Source: Candidatus Paraburkholderia calva (GTDB lineage: Bacteria > Pseudomonadota > Gammaproteobacteria > Burkholderiales > Burkholderiaceae). From it: a stretch of DNA of 32,450 nucleotides. Where the stretch lies: NCBI GenBank assembly GCA_001184395.1, contig LFLF01000032.1, positions 1 through 32,450 of the forward strand, read 5' to 3'. The notes below the pieces were generated by a model, which did not search any database, had not been told where the DNA came from, and was given only the letters and a program-made list of their open reading frames with translations. Positions 8,159 to 16,539 of this stretch are shown in pieces. Position numbers and translations under genes: made by a program. Position 1 is the first letter of the stretch; every line of letters begins with the position of its first letter.

Positions 8159-9736
8159 TCAGCCGCGCGCATGAAGGGCGGTGATCTCCTGCAGATCGAA
8201 CTCGCGCTCCAGGGAATGCAACAGTTTGTCATGAATGAGGCCACCACGATGCATGCGCAGCAGTTCCGCGCGGCCCGCCGCGATGGCGGCGAGCACGACA
8301 TCGCGTAGTGCGCGTGGCGGGCTTCGTTCGGAAAGTCCTCCAGATTTTCGAAGCGCTTCGATAACGTTGCTCGATATGTGTACTGTTCGAGCAGACGTGG
8401 ATGGATCACCGTGCCCGTCGGCATCGTGCACGAGTGGTTGGATCTCATCGAGTTGCGCCGCTTCGAGACGGGCCCACGCCTGCGGCTCGCTCAGGTAATG
8501 ATGCACCGAACGTGCCGGTCCGCGCGCGAGCGCCATCCATGCTCAGCGGCCCCATCGTCCTGCCCAGCAGCAAGGTGACGAGAATTACCGCGAAGCCGCG
8601 AACACGATCAGATCGGGGCCGGGCATGCCGTCCGGTAAGGAGAGCGACGGCGAGCGTCACCACGCCGCGCATGCCCGCCCAGCTCAGCACCGTCGCCGCG
8701 CGCCAGTCAGGGGGAGGGTGCACGAGTCGCCGTCTTCGCTTGCCATCTTGCGGCCCTTCGTGACCCACACGATGCCCTTGATCGCCTCGACGCCGTACAC
8801 CCAGACGAAGCGCGATGCGATCGTCACGAAGATCACCATGCCCGTGGCGGGCGCGAGCAGCGAGAACGCATGGCCGACGCCGCTGCGCCGCATCGCGATG
8901 CCGCGCAGCGACAAGCCGATAAGCACGAACACGACGATCTGCCAGAACGCGGTGCCACGCATGCGTTGCGCGGCAGTGAAGACTTCATGCTGATGCCAGC
9001 CGATAAATATGCCGCACGTCACCGTCGCGATCACGCTTGACACGCTGAGCATTTCCCCCGCGATATAGCTGACCCATGCGCTCAGCATCGATGTGGTAAT
9101 GACGAGATAGTCGTCCTCGAGCGCCCTCAATAGCTTTACCGCGATGAACCCCGCGACGACGCCGACCACCACGCCACCCATGGCCAGCAGCACGAAGCGG
9201 CCCGCTGCGCTGAAGACGCCGCTCAATGCGGCGGCCCCGCGAAGCGGAACAGCACGAGCCCGGCGGCGTCCTTGAGCAGGCTTTCGCCTTCGGCAGGACC
9301 ATCAGACGGCGCGGCAAGGCGACGCGTTCAAGCACGGCTTTGGTGGCAACCGTATCCGGCGGCGAAACGACCGCGCTGAGTGCGAAGCACGCGGCCCAGG
9401 GCAGATCCGGCACCGCGTAGTGCACCGCGATGCCCACCGCGAACGTGGTGAACGCGACAGCGCCTATGGCGAGCAGCAGAATGCCGCTCAGGTTGCGCTT
9501 GAAGTTGTTCCACACGAAGAAATACGCGCCGTACATCAAGAGCGGCAGCAGAAACACGACGAGCACGAGTTCCGGGTCGAGTTCGAAATGCGGCAATCCG
9601 GACACGAAGGACATCGCGCCGCCGCCGACCAGCAGCGCCACGGCGGGCGGGAGATGCGGGCGCTTGGCGAGCACTTCGAGCGCGATGATCGCGACCAGCG
9701 CGACGAGCATCAGGTTGAATGCTGCACGGCATGCAT
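8159..9736 (-). pseudogene. CPA1-type Na+/H+ antiporter, broken
   Basis: From the ATG at 9736 (GGAGAA upstream) the reading is MHAVQHS, then after a frame change FNLMLVALVAIIALEVLAKR, PHLPPAVALLVGGGAMSFVS, HFELDPELVLVVFLLPLLMY, NLSGILLLAIGAVAFTTFAV and FALSAVVSPPDTVATKAVLE. That is the CPA1 core with its SPPD motif (usually SPTD or SPPD). A further frame carries FVLLAMGGVVVGVVAGFIAV, SVSSVIATVTCGIFIGWHQH and FWQIVVFVLIGLSLR. The hallmark SWAGMRGVVTLAVAL follows near 8680, then a cytoplasmic C-terminal domain (GRAELLRMHRGGLIHDKLLH) ending at the stop 8159-8161. Frame breaks lie near 9720, 9235, 8700 and 8540. The gene would have exchanged Na+ or K+ for H+ across the inner membrane. It converges on the subtilase remnant. 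Confidence 0.85.
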
Positions 9737-9876
9737 GAGTTTCTCCTTCGAATCGTTCTATGCGGCAATGCGGCCTATGCGCGGCGTCACACGGTCGCGC
9801 GCGACATGCGCTGATACCATCGGGACAGGTGCCGGGCGCCACGAGCCCGGCTCATCGTATCCGATCGGGAGTTCAG

Positions 9877-10136
9877 ATGAAGCAAAAGTCGTCGGGTTCG
9901 CTGTAGTGGCCGCGCTGGTCGGCGTCGCCGTGTTCGCCGTGATGCTAATCGCCGGCATGGGCACGTCGGGATCGCATGCCGAAAACGCCACGCCCACCAA
10001 CGAGGCACTTGCGCAAAACGCCGCGAACACGCCCGCTTTCAACGTTGAAACGCTGCGCGCGGCCCGCTGCGCGCGGCCTCCGGGCCGGATGCGCAGACGG
10101 CAGCACGCTAAACCGCCCAGGCATGCAACAAAATAA
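9877..10136 (+). pseudogene. Small single-span membrane or exported protein, frameshifted
   Basis: The ATG at 9877 follows GGGAG and gives MKQKSSGSL before a stop. One frame over is a clear hydrophobic helix, VVGFAVVAALVGVAVFAVML, then IAGMGTSGSHAENATPTNEA and LAQNAANTPAFNVETLRAAR. A second frame change near 10070 would restore an ending RAASGPDAQTAAR and a stop at about 10113. The original was therefore probably a protein of roughly 75 residues with an N-terminal anchor and an Ala/Asn/Thr-rich periplasmic tail. I do not recognise a family. It diverges from the antiporter remnant, with about 140 bp between them. Confidence 0.5.
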
Positions 10137-10307
10137 TATAGCGGGGCGTCGAGCATTTGTCTTTTAGCTTGCCGTTTCCTTATGAGCGACAGGAATAGTG
10201 CTTGCTTCGTGGGCGATGTCCACTGCAACGCGACGCGCGCTTTCTTCGAACTGAGGCGGTTTGAATCGGCTTGAAGCGAAGCGCGCCTGCCTCCGGAGCG
10301 CATCGCC

Positions 10308-10826
10308 ATGGGTCACGTATCCCAACAGGTTCCACCCGCAGCATTGCCCGTTGATGCACGCGGCATGATCGGCAACATGAAAACGGCGGCGCTCGTCTCA
10401 CTGCGCGGTCCAATCGACTTAATGTGTTATCCGCACATCGATTCGCCGACGCTCTTCGCGGCCTTGCTCGATCAGGCGCGCGGCGGTTCGTTCGCAATTG
10501 CCCCGCGCGAGCCGCACGCGAACGTCAAGCAGATGTATCTCCCTGAGACCAACGTGCTGCTGACGCGCTTTATGACGGGCGACGGCGGTGCGAGTTACTC
10601 GACCTGATGCCGATGCCATCGAACGCCGCACATGCGGACGACGTGCCCAATTGCGTGATGCGAATCGTGCGGATGGTGTATGGACGCATGACGCTCGATA
10701 TCATGTGCGCGCCGCGCTTCGACCGCGCACGGCGCATCGGGTGCGAGCGGTGGAGCAGGGCGTCGAGTTCGTGCCCGAAGATGGCGCCGAAGGCGTGACG
10801 CTGCTTGTCAGCGTGCCGCTCGCCAG
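10308..10826 (+). pseudogene. GH15-family glucoamylase/trehalase-like enzyme, N-terminal fragment
   Basis: The segment MIGNMKTAALVSLRGPIDLM followed by CYPHIDSPTLFAALLDQARG matches the N-terminal opening of GH15 enzymes (usually IGD-KTAALVS-GSIDWLC-PRFDSP-CFAALLG). After a frame change near 10595 come LLDLMPMPSNAAHADD and VPNCVMRIVRMVYGRMTLDI, then RVRAVEQGVEFVPEDGAEGV and TLLVSVPLA. Only about 170 of some 600 residues remain, all within the N-terminal beta-sandwich domain; the catalytic (alpha/alpha)6 barrel is missing. The homology stops at about 10826, where an antisense ISNCY-type transposase piece begins. CGGAGC precedes the ATG. GH15 members cleave alpha-glucosidic bonds, some acting on trehalose. 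Confidence 0.75.
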
Positions 10827-11108
10827 ATGCATCAGCCGGCTGGTCGCATCGTCCACGTATACCAGCAGTGTGCATTGCGGCGCGCGCCTCGAACCAGCGA
10901 TGCTCCTCACACCCATCGATCTTGCCCAATACCAGATCCGCTGGACCGCACGCTTCGTAGCGTCGACACAGGCGACTGATCTGACGCACGCACAAGTCCA
11001 GCCGCTCGGCCGCTTGAAACAGCACAACCGCCCGTCTACGACCGCCTCAATGACCTTGATCCGCTCCAGTTCGCGCATGCTTGCCGTGATCAGTCCATGC
11101 CTGTCCAT
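10826..11108 (-). mobile_element. ISNCY-type transposase remnant with internal deletion
   Basis: From the ATG at 11108 the frame reads MDRHGLITASMRELERIKVI and EAVVDGRLCCF; one frame over is QAAERLDLCVRQISRLCRRY, EACGPADLVLGK, a typical transposase helix-turn-helix. The reading then jumps directly to IDGCEEHRWFEARA and CTLLVYVDDATSRLMHL, which belongs to the DDE catalytic core (D in QIDG and in VDDAT). By memory of full-length relatives some 60-80 residues between HTH and core are missing, as is everything after MHL. Its 3' edge at about 10826 abuts the truncated GH15 gene. The element is dead and may mark the deletion that removed the GH15 catalytic domain. Confidence 0.75.
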
Positions 11109-11456
11109 GATCGACTCCTCGAGGCTGCATGGCAAAACATGCATTCGAGGGCCGCAGTCAGACCGTTGATATTTGTGGAATTTCCGGCAGGTGGTGTTTT
11201 GATGAGTTGGATTCGTGCTTGGGTGGCCGAATTATCTGAATTCGCTGTTTGCTGGCCGGGATCGGTTCTGATAGCTGCGCGCTTCAACTAGCCACCAGTT
11301 GAAAACCCGGCATCTGTAAATGGCCAGAACACGCCATTTGAACTTGGGATCGGACATTACTAAAAAGCCATAACCAATTTAAATGTTGCTAAATTTTATT
11401 ATGTAAATTATCAAATCAAACGACCATCCCAGCCAACCTGTCTCAACCCATCTCTG
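11109..11456. other. Gap between IS remnant and sigma factor remnant
   Basis: The first 180 bp are probably the noncoding leader or terminal region of the ISNCY-type element; they include the dyads GAATT-ATCTG-AATTC (about 11229-11243) and CAACT-AGCCACC-AGTTG (about 11286-11302). From 11340 to 11420 the DNA is strikingly AT-rich. A near-perfect 14-bp tandem repeat runs from 11443 into the sigma gene end. No gene is seen. Confidence 0.5.
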
Positions 11457-11470
11457 TCAACTCATCTCTG
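11443..11470. repeat. 14-bp tandem repeat over the sigma gene stop codon
   Basis: TCAACCCATCTCTG (11443-11456) is followed at once by TCAACTCATCTCTG (11457-11470), with 13 of 14 bases identical. The TCA at 11457-11459 is the minus-strand TGA stop of the sigma factor gene, so the unit looks like a duplication of the last codons and the stop. Confidence 0.8.
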
Positions 11471-12540
11471 CCGCACGTCGCATCAAAAATTCTCGCTCTC
11501 GCGCATTCTTCGTCAGCCCGGCCGCACGCTCGAACTCCGCGCGCCTCGTCGCGTTACCCGAGCCTCGCCAGCAGATTCGCGCGCCCGCTAGGCGGCCCGT
11601 GGTAGTTTTTTCAACGCGGGCGCGTCGGCCAGTGCATCGGCGATATCGAGCGCCGCCAGCGGCCCGTCCGCCATGCTCACCGCGACCGCGCGATTGAGCG
11701 TGACCACCAGCGTCGGCGCAACCTGCATCAGCGCGTCGTAGAGCGCGACGATCAACGGCCAGTCGGGTTCTTCCGCAGTCCGTGCGCGCTCGTGGCACGC
11801 GGCCTGCGCCGCCTGCAGCGCATATGGCCCGCGCGCGCATCCGCGACGCCTGGATCTCCATCAATCCGATCAGGCCGTGAACTTCGCTTTCGTCCGGCAT
11901 CAACTCGGCCAGAATCCGGCCGAAACGCAACGCGTCGTCGCATAGCGCGGGACGCATCCAGTCGCCGCCGGCGGTTGCCGAATAGCCTTCGTTGAAAATC
12001 AGATAGACGACCTCGAGCACCGATGCGAGCCGCGCCACTCGCTCGCCGGCCTTCGGGGCTTCGAACGGAACGCGCGCGGCCGATAACGTGCGCTTGGCGC
12101 GTACGATGCGCTGCGCGATGGTCGGCTCCAGCACCAGAAACGCCCGCGCGATTTCATCTGTCGTGAGCCCACTGATGAGCTGCAACGTCAGCGCCGCGCA
12201 CGCATCGAGCGACAGCACCGGATGGCAAGCCGTGAAGATCAACCGCAGCAGATCATCGCCGATATCGTCTTCGCGGGCTGCGTCGAGCGCGTCGACGAAA
12301 TCCGGGTGACGTGCAACTCCTGGGCGTTCATGTCGCGCCCGAGTTCTTCGTGCTTGCGGGTGTGCAGCGCGTGTTGCCGGAGCCGGTCGAGCGCCTTGTT
12401 TTTCGCCGTCGTCATGAGCCATGCTCCGGGTTTTTCCGGCACGCCGGCCGCGCTCCAGTGCTCGAGCGCGGCGACGACCGTATCCTGCGCCAGTTCCTCG
12501 GCAAGCACGACGTCCCGCACCACGCGCGCGACGAAATTGT
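11457..12540 (-). pseudogene. ECF42-type RNA polymerase sigma factor, N-terminus replaced by VOC fusion, broken
   Basis: The sigma part starts within the fused frame at about 12540 with ARVVRDVVLAEELAQDTVVA and ALEHWSAAGVPEKPGAWLMT, then TAKNKALDRLRQHALHTRKH (region 2). After a frame change near 12300 come DIGDDLLRLIFTACHPVLSL, DACAALTLQLISGLTTDEIA and RAFLVLEPTIAQRIVRAKRT (region 4), then the long C-terminal extension VYLIFNEGYSATAGGDWMRP and LMPDESEVHGLIGLMEIQAS. About 30-40 codons seem missing near 11830. A second frame has ALQAAQAACHERARTAEEPD, and the end reads NAREREFLMRRAAEMS. ECF42 proteins carry such a tetratricopeptide-like extension and are linked to YCII genes. The normal first 20 or so residues are absent. 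Confidence 0.85.
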
Positions 12541-12792
12541 CCATTTCCGCCCTGCTCTCGCACGACAGACAAACCAGCGCTTCGGTCGCGCGGTGTGTAT
12601 CGACGAGCGGTTTTTCGGTGGAGGTTTGAAAAAACTTTTCGACCAATAGCATGGCGAAGATATTTTCGCCGATCACCAGAAAGCCCGCGTCGTCGTTGGT
12701 AAAGGCCGGATCGAAATTCAGACCGAGCGCTTTGAAAAAGTCATGACGTTTGAGATTGCGAACAGGAGATTCACGAAAATCTGCTTGCACAT
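12541..12792 (-). pseudogene. VOC/glyoxalase-fold protein, N-terminal half fused to sigma factor
   Basis: From the ATG at 12792 (GGGAG upstream) the frame gives MCKQIFVNL, then shifts by one frame to VRNLKRHDFFKALGLNFDPA, FTNDDAGFLVIGENIFAMLL and VEKFFQTSTEKPLVDTHRAT, EALVCLSCESRAEMDNF. This is the first beta-alpha-beta-beta-beta half of a VOC-superfamily protein of the kind found beside ECF42 sigma genes. Without interruption the frame becomes sigma factor sequence at about 12540, so the second VOC module is lost and the two proteins are joined in frame. The early frameshift and the later sigma frameshift make a working fusion unlikely, unless translation starts inside (for example at ATG codons within the second frame). 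Confidence 0.8.
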
Positions 12793-12950
12793 GATGTGGC
12801 TCCCGTAGCAAAAACGCGGCAGCGATTACCTGCCGCATCAGTTTCCAGCGTAGAACCCACAATTTAACGACGAACGGTCGGTAAACAAAGCATCGCGAAT
12901 TTACCGATACAGGGAAAATAGCAGGTCAAAAGTAGCAGGGCCAGATCTTT

Positions 12951-13274
12951 CTAAATTCGATCGTGCACTACTTCGCGGCGGGGCACTGCGGCAATTACGA
13001 CCGTGTCCTCCGGCTCTCACACGAGAGCAAGAAAAAACCACCGCTCATCTCTTTGGCCTCGGCGAAGGGGTCATCGGTGATGCGGAACGCATCATTCGTA
13101 CCCGAGACGCGCTTTGCATCCTTCAGTGACGTGAGCGATTCACACGCCTGTAACACTCCGCGAGCCCTTATCATTGGCGAACTCGCCCATTTGAAGGTAA
13201 GTCTCCCGGCCTTCTTCTTGTATGCGCGATTCGCGTTGTTCGACCGGTTCGACCACGAGTAGCAGGTAGGACAT
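12951..13274 (-). pseudogene. YCII-family (DGPF domain) protein, frameshifted
   Basis: From the ATG at 13274 (AGGAAA upstream) the frame reads MSYLLLVVEPVEQRESRIQE, EGRETYLQMGEFANDKGSRS and stops at VTGV. The next frame continues CESLTSLKDAKRVSGTNDAF, RITDDPFAEAKEMSGGFFLL, containing the DGPFAE-type motif as DDPFAEAKE, and a third ends EDTVVIAAVPRREVVHDRI before TAG at 12951-12953. Length and layout fit YCII/DGPF proteins of about 115 residues, regular partners of ECF42 sigma factors. The order YCII - VOC - sigma on one strand indicates an original operon. The function of YCII proteins in these operons is poorly known. Confidence 0.8.
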
Positions 13275-13735
13275 GAGAGTTTCCTAAAATTTTTCTAGGC
13301 GTTCAACTTAAACTGCAACGCCAGGAACGGCAATATTGACGTGCTTTCTACGTTTCTTATGATGAAATAAGTGAAGTTCTTACGTAGTAACACCTTATTT
13401 CTCAATATTACATACAGTTATATCTGTTTCAGATATATGCGAAACCGCATAGACTGTCTTACCGGTTCGTCTTCGAAATTCGCAGCTTTCCCCGGGTCGG
13501 TGTCTCGTAGTTCTCCAGGTAGTTTCCACTGCTGCGACTTCTGCGATTTATTTAGCGAAGCAAACGTTTGCGTCTGCGAATTCTGGCTGTTTCTCAGCCA
13601 ACCATTGCCGACACGACGCCTGAGCCTTGGTCAGGCGGCGCTCTCGCCGATTCCAGCCTGCCGTAACCGAAACCCCGATGCCCATTGGCGTCCCGGGTGT
13701 GCTTCGTCACGCCCGTTCACTATGTGCGAATAGCC
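13275..13735. promoter_or_regulatory. AT-rich divergent regulatory region
   Basis: This 460-bp gap separates the YCII operon (minus) and the glycosidase-like lipoprotein (plus). It is AT-rich from about 13290 to 13440. It contains the dyad TATATCTG-TTT-CAGATATA (about 13420-13438) and the LacI-type palindrome described at 13560-13571. No credible gene is seen. Confidence 0.5.
13560..13571. promoter_or_regulatory. LacI/PurR-type operator-like palindrome
   Basis: GCAAACGTTTGC is a perfect 12-bp palindrome. With flanks (AAGCAAACGTTTGCGT, 13558-13573) it matches the E. coli PurR operator consensus ACGCAAACGTTTGCGT at 15 of 16 positions. It lies about 165 bp upstream of the secreted glycosidase-like gene. 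The central CG is typical of LacI-family sites. The true regulator in this organism is unknown. Confidence 0.5.
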
Positions 13736-15692
13736 ATGAAGAAGAATCCTTTTATCCTTTCGACGCTCGTTCTTGCCCTGGCCGGTTGCGACGGCGGCAG
13801 TGACGGCAATTCCCCCGCTTCCGCGACCAATGCCGCCACCAACGGCAGCACCGGTTCGGGCAGCGGCACCAATTCGGCCGCGATGGCCGTCGACTTCACC
13901 AAGCAGGCCGTCAGCAAAGCCACCGCCGCGCTGCGCATGTCGTGCGGCCAGCCGCAGGTCGCCTCGGCATCGGGCGGTAACGGCCAGATCGCGATTGATA
14001 CCCCGGGGTCGGACGGCTCCCGCATGTATCCGATCAAAGGCAAGATCAGCGAGGCCTTCACAACGCGTTCGGGCGCCGCCGATACGCTCAAGTGGACCAT
14101 CAACAACGTCTTCGACAAGCCGATCGCCAACGGTAGCTTCGCGGTGCCCGCCGCGGCGACCACGAGCACAATCACCTGTACCTCGACGCTTTCCGGTTTT
14201 TTCGCCGTGCGCGCGACGCTCGCGCCAACGCCGGCGGCCAGGTGCAGTCCTCCGGCACGCGTCCGAACGGCTTCGCGACCTTCGGCGTGATTCCCGATCT
14301 GTCCGCGACGATCCCCGCCGTCAAGTACACCAAGCAGGAGCAGCATCGTTTCGGCATGCAGGGCTTCAACGACTGGGGCAACGATGCTGACCAACTTCGG
14401 CATCCATCACCTCGACCATCGACGACCGTCAGATGGCGGTGATGGAACCGAACGGCCCGAACACCTTCAATCCCAACGCCAATAACCTCGACCCGTTCTA
14501 TACGTCGGGCAAGGTGATGCGCCTGATCCGTCTGGACGGCATGCCCGGCTGGGCGAGCGCGCACGGTCTGAATCCGGACTATGCTTACGCGCCGGCGGAT
14601 CTCAACTACTTCCAGAACTACCTGACGCGCGTAGGCCAGGAAACGGAATCGATCCGCGCGAAGTATTTCCCGACCATGTCGAAGAACTACTATCAGGTGA
14701 CGTGGGAGCCGACCGTACTGTGGAAGGACACGGACGCGAATTTCCTCGCGCTCTACAAGGCGGCCTACGCCGGTCCGCATGCAAAGGACCCGAACGCGGT
14801 CGTGATGGGCCCGACCGAGCTGCTCACGACGACCCGCCTGCAGAACCTGGCCAAACTCGGCTACGCGAACTACATCGACACGGTCGCCACGCACGGCTAT
14901 TATGATACGGACACTTCGCCGTCGCATCCGCCGGAGCGTCATCAGACCGACGCGAACGCGGCCGACGTGGCGAATTCACTGATGAACGAGATGCGCCTGC
15001 TGCGTCAGGAAATGCAGAAGGAATACAAGCCGAACACATGAGCTGTTCGTCACCGAGACGGGCATCAGCTACGACCTTGGCACGATCTACAACCCGAACT
15101 ATCCGACCATGAACGTGCTGTTCGCGCACGACGCGGTCATGGCCCGCACGCACCGGATCCTGCTCGGCGAAGGCGCGGACCAGACCTACGTGTTCTTCGG
15201 ACCGGACTTCCCGGGTAAAATCGGCTACGGCACCTTCTTCGATCTCGACAATCCGCAAGCGGCGTTCGGTACGACGAACATTTCGCCGAAGCCCGCCGCC
15301 ATGGAAGTCGCCACGATGACCCGCGTCCTTGATGGCACGACCACGCTCGGCCCGGTGAAGAACACGCCGACCGGTGTCTATGCCTACAGCTTCCAGCAGA
15401 TCGGCAACGGCAAGGTCATCACCGCGCTGTGGACGCACGACAACTCGTGGTGGTTGGAAGTCAACGGCAGCTTCGCGACCGATCTGACCACGAACTACAC
15501 CCTGCAGGTGAACGCGGCGGGCACGAGCGGCACGATCCAGGTCGTCGATGCAATGGGCAACGTGTCGAACATTCCGTATAGCACGGACAGGTCGCACTGC
15601 GTCTGCGCGAGCAGCCGATCTACGTGGTATCCGGCAACGCTTCCGTCGCGAAGGCCAATTCGACGATGCCGGTGGGTTACACGGGTATGTAA
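13736..15692 (+). pseudogene. Secreted clan-A glycoside hydrolase-like lipoprotein, broken
   Basis: The ATG at 13736 opens a lipoprotein signal peptide, MKKNPFILSTLVLALAGC, with lipobox cysteine at residue 18, then a Gly/Ser/Asn/Thr-rich linker. Rejoined frames give GTRPNGFATFGVIPDLSATI, AVKYTKQEQHRFGMQGFNDW, MLTNFGI, VMRLIRLDGMPGWASAHGLN, YYQVTWEPTVLWKDTDANF, VVMGPTELLTTTRLQNLAKL, YANYIDTVATHGYYD and LFVTETGISYD. The WEP glutamate and the VTETG glutamate sit where clan GH-A enzymes keep acid/base and nucleophile, so a TIM-barrel glycosidase is inferred. A beta-sandwich-like C-terminal part (VYAYSFQQIGNGKVITALWT) follows, ending at TAA 15690-15692. Frame changes occur near 14215, 14385-14420, 15037 and 15593. 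Substrate unknown; exact GH family not assigned. Confidence 0.6.
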
Positions 15693-15733
15693 GCAGCGGG
15701 CTCATGCAAGCGTCGTAAGCGACCCGTGTAATC

Positions 15734-15772
15734 GAAGCGCCCGGCGGACCCCACCGCCCGGGTGCTCTTTTT
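15734..15772 (+). terminator. Rho-independent terminator of the glycosidase-like gene
   Basis: AGCGCCCGGCGG (15736-15747) pairs with the right arm CCGCCCGGGTGCT (about 15754-15766), with one G-T pair and one bulge, across a short ACCCCA loop, followed by CTTTTTTC. It lies about 45 bp past the stop codon. Confidence 0.8.
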
Positions 15773-15850
15773 TCATCTGTGCGAGCGTGAGAAGTTGAGG
15801 ATCGCTATCTCGATATTGACAGCGCGCCAGCCCTGCCCCGATACTCATTG

Positions 15851-15882
15851 CCTGCCTGCCTGCTTGCTTGCTTGCTTGCTTG
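15851..15882. repeat. Tetranucleotide microsatellite (CCTG)3(CTTG)5
   Basis: Eight consecutive 4-bp units, three CCTG then five CTTG, are followed by CAGG. Such runs slip during replication. No credible gene crosses it, so a phase-variation role is not supported, but it is an unusual low-complexity tract in otherwise high-complexity DNA. Confidence 0.9.
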
Positions 15883-15909
15883 CAGGCATCTTCTCCGTCA
15901 TCGCCGCGA

Positions 15910-16326
15910 TTAAAAACCGAATGAACGCCCTCCTGGGCGGGTCATCGGAAGTACGCGCGTGCTATTGACGAACGACGAGACAGGCAAGCAGAACGGTTCC
16001 GAAGGCCGCGCCGCAAGACGGGTCCTTTTTGTTTCGATGCTCGTTTCGATCCAAGCCCGGCCTTCCGTCTTCGGCTCACAACCATGGAAAGCGAGATCGA
16101 AGATGTATCGTTGGTCAGCGGTCCGCGCGGAGTATGTCGAGATACAGGCGTATCGAACGGTGTCGTGGCGCTGCCACGCGATGCGGAGTTGCGCGTCGCG
16201 GATGCGCCGGTATGGCTCACGCGCCATCTCGACCCCTACGACTACTGGCTCAAACCCGGCAATGTCGCGCGGTAAGTGCGTGTGGATTTCATCGGACAGC
16301 GCGCGTGCCGTGGAAGTGTCGCTCAC
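15910..16326 (-). CDS. Unassigned open frame, possibly a hypothetical protein
   Basis: A minus-strand frame from a GTG at 16326 runs 138 residues and includes LPRDIAGFEPVVVGVEMARE, PYRRIRDAQLRIAWQRHDTV, RYACISTYSARTADQRYIFD and LAFHGCEPKTEGRAWIETS. The middle looks like plausible globular protein with mixed hydrophobic and charged residues, whereas the last 40 residues look like random translation. The same frame stays open upstream to about 16390. I recognise no family. It lies between the tannase remnant and the microsatellite. It could be a decayed gene truncated at its C-terminus, or a chance frame in GC-rich DNA. Confidence 0.3.
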   Translation of the reverse strand: MSDTSTARALSDEIHTHLPRDIAGFEPVVVGVEMAREPYRRIRDAQLRIAWQRHDTVRYACISTYSARTADQRYIFDLAFHGCEPKTEGRAWIETSIETKRTRLAARPSEPFCLPVSSFVNSTRVLPMTRPGGRSFGF

Positions 16327-16539
16327 GTCGTATCGGCGCGTCTCGCGTAGCGCCGGCGGTGCGATCGCGCGCTGGCTGGCGCGTCGCCGACATCGTGTAG
16401 ATCACGTCTTGAGTGCCACAGCGGTCACGGCGCCACGCACTTGAAGCTTGCGCGACATTGACGCTGCCCTTGCCGATATAACGCGGATAGTTCGGATAAC
16501 GACAGATCGGCCGCGTGCACCCGTTGGTCGACGATCAGA
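16327..16539. other. Unexplained segment downstream of the tannase homology
   Basis: Homology to the tannase ends near 16545 and the DNA up to the unassigned frame at 16326 shows no family I recognise. The continuing tannase frame reads IVDQRVHAADLSLSELSALY, which could be foreign sequence joined by a deletion. Confidence 0.3.

Noticed and set aside
15762-15968. Frame across the CCTG/CTTG repeat as a phase-variable gene
   Set aside because: The translation has no recognisable domain, starts inside the terminator and ends without homology.
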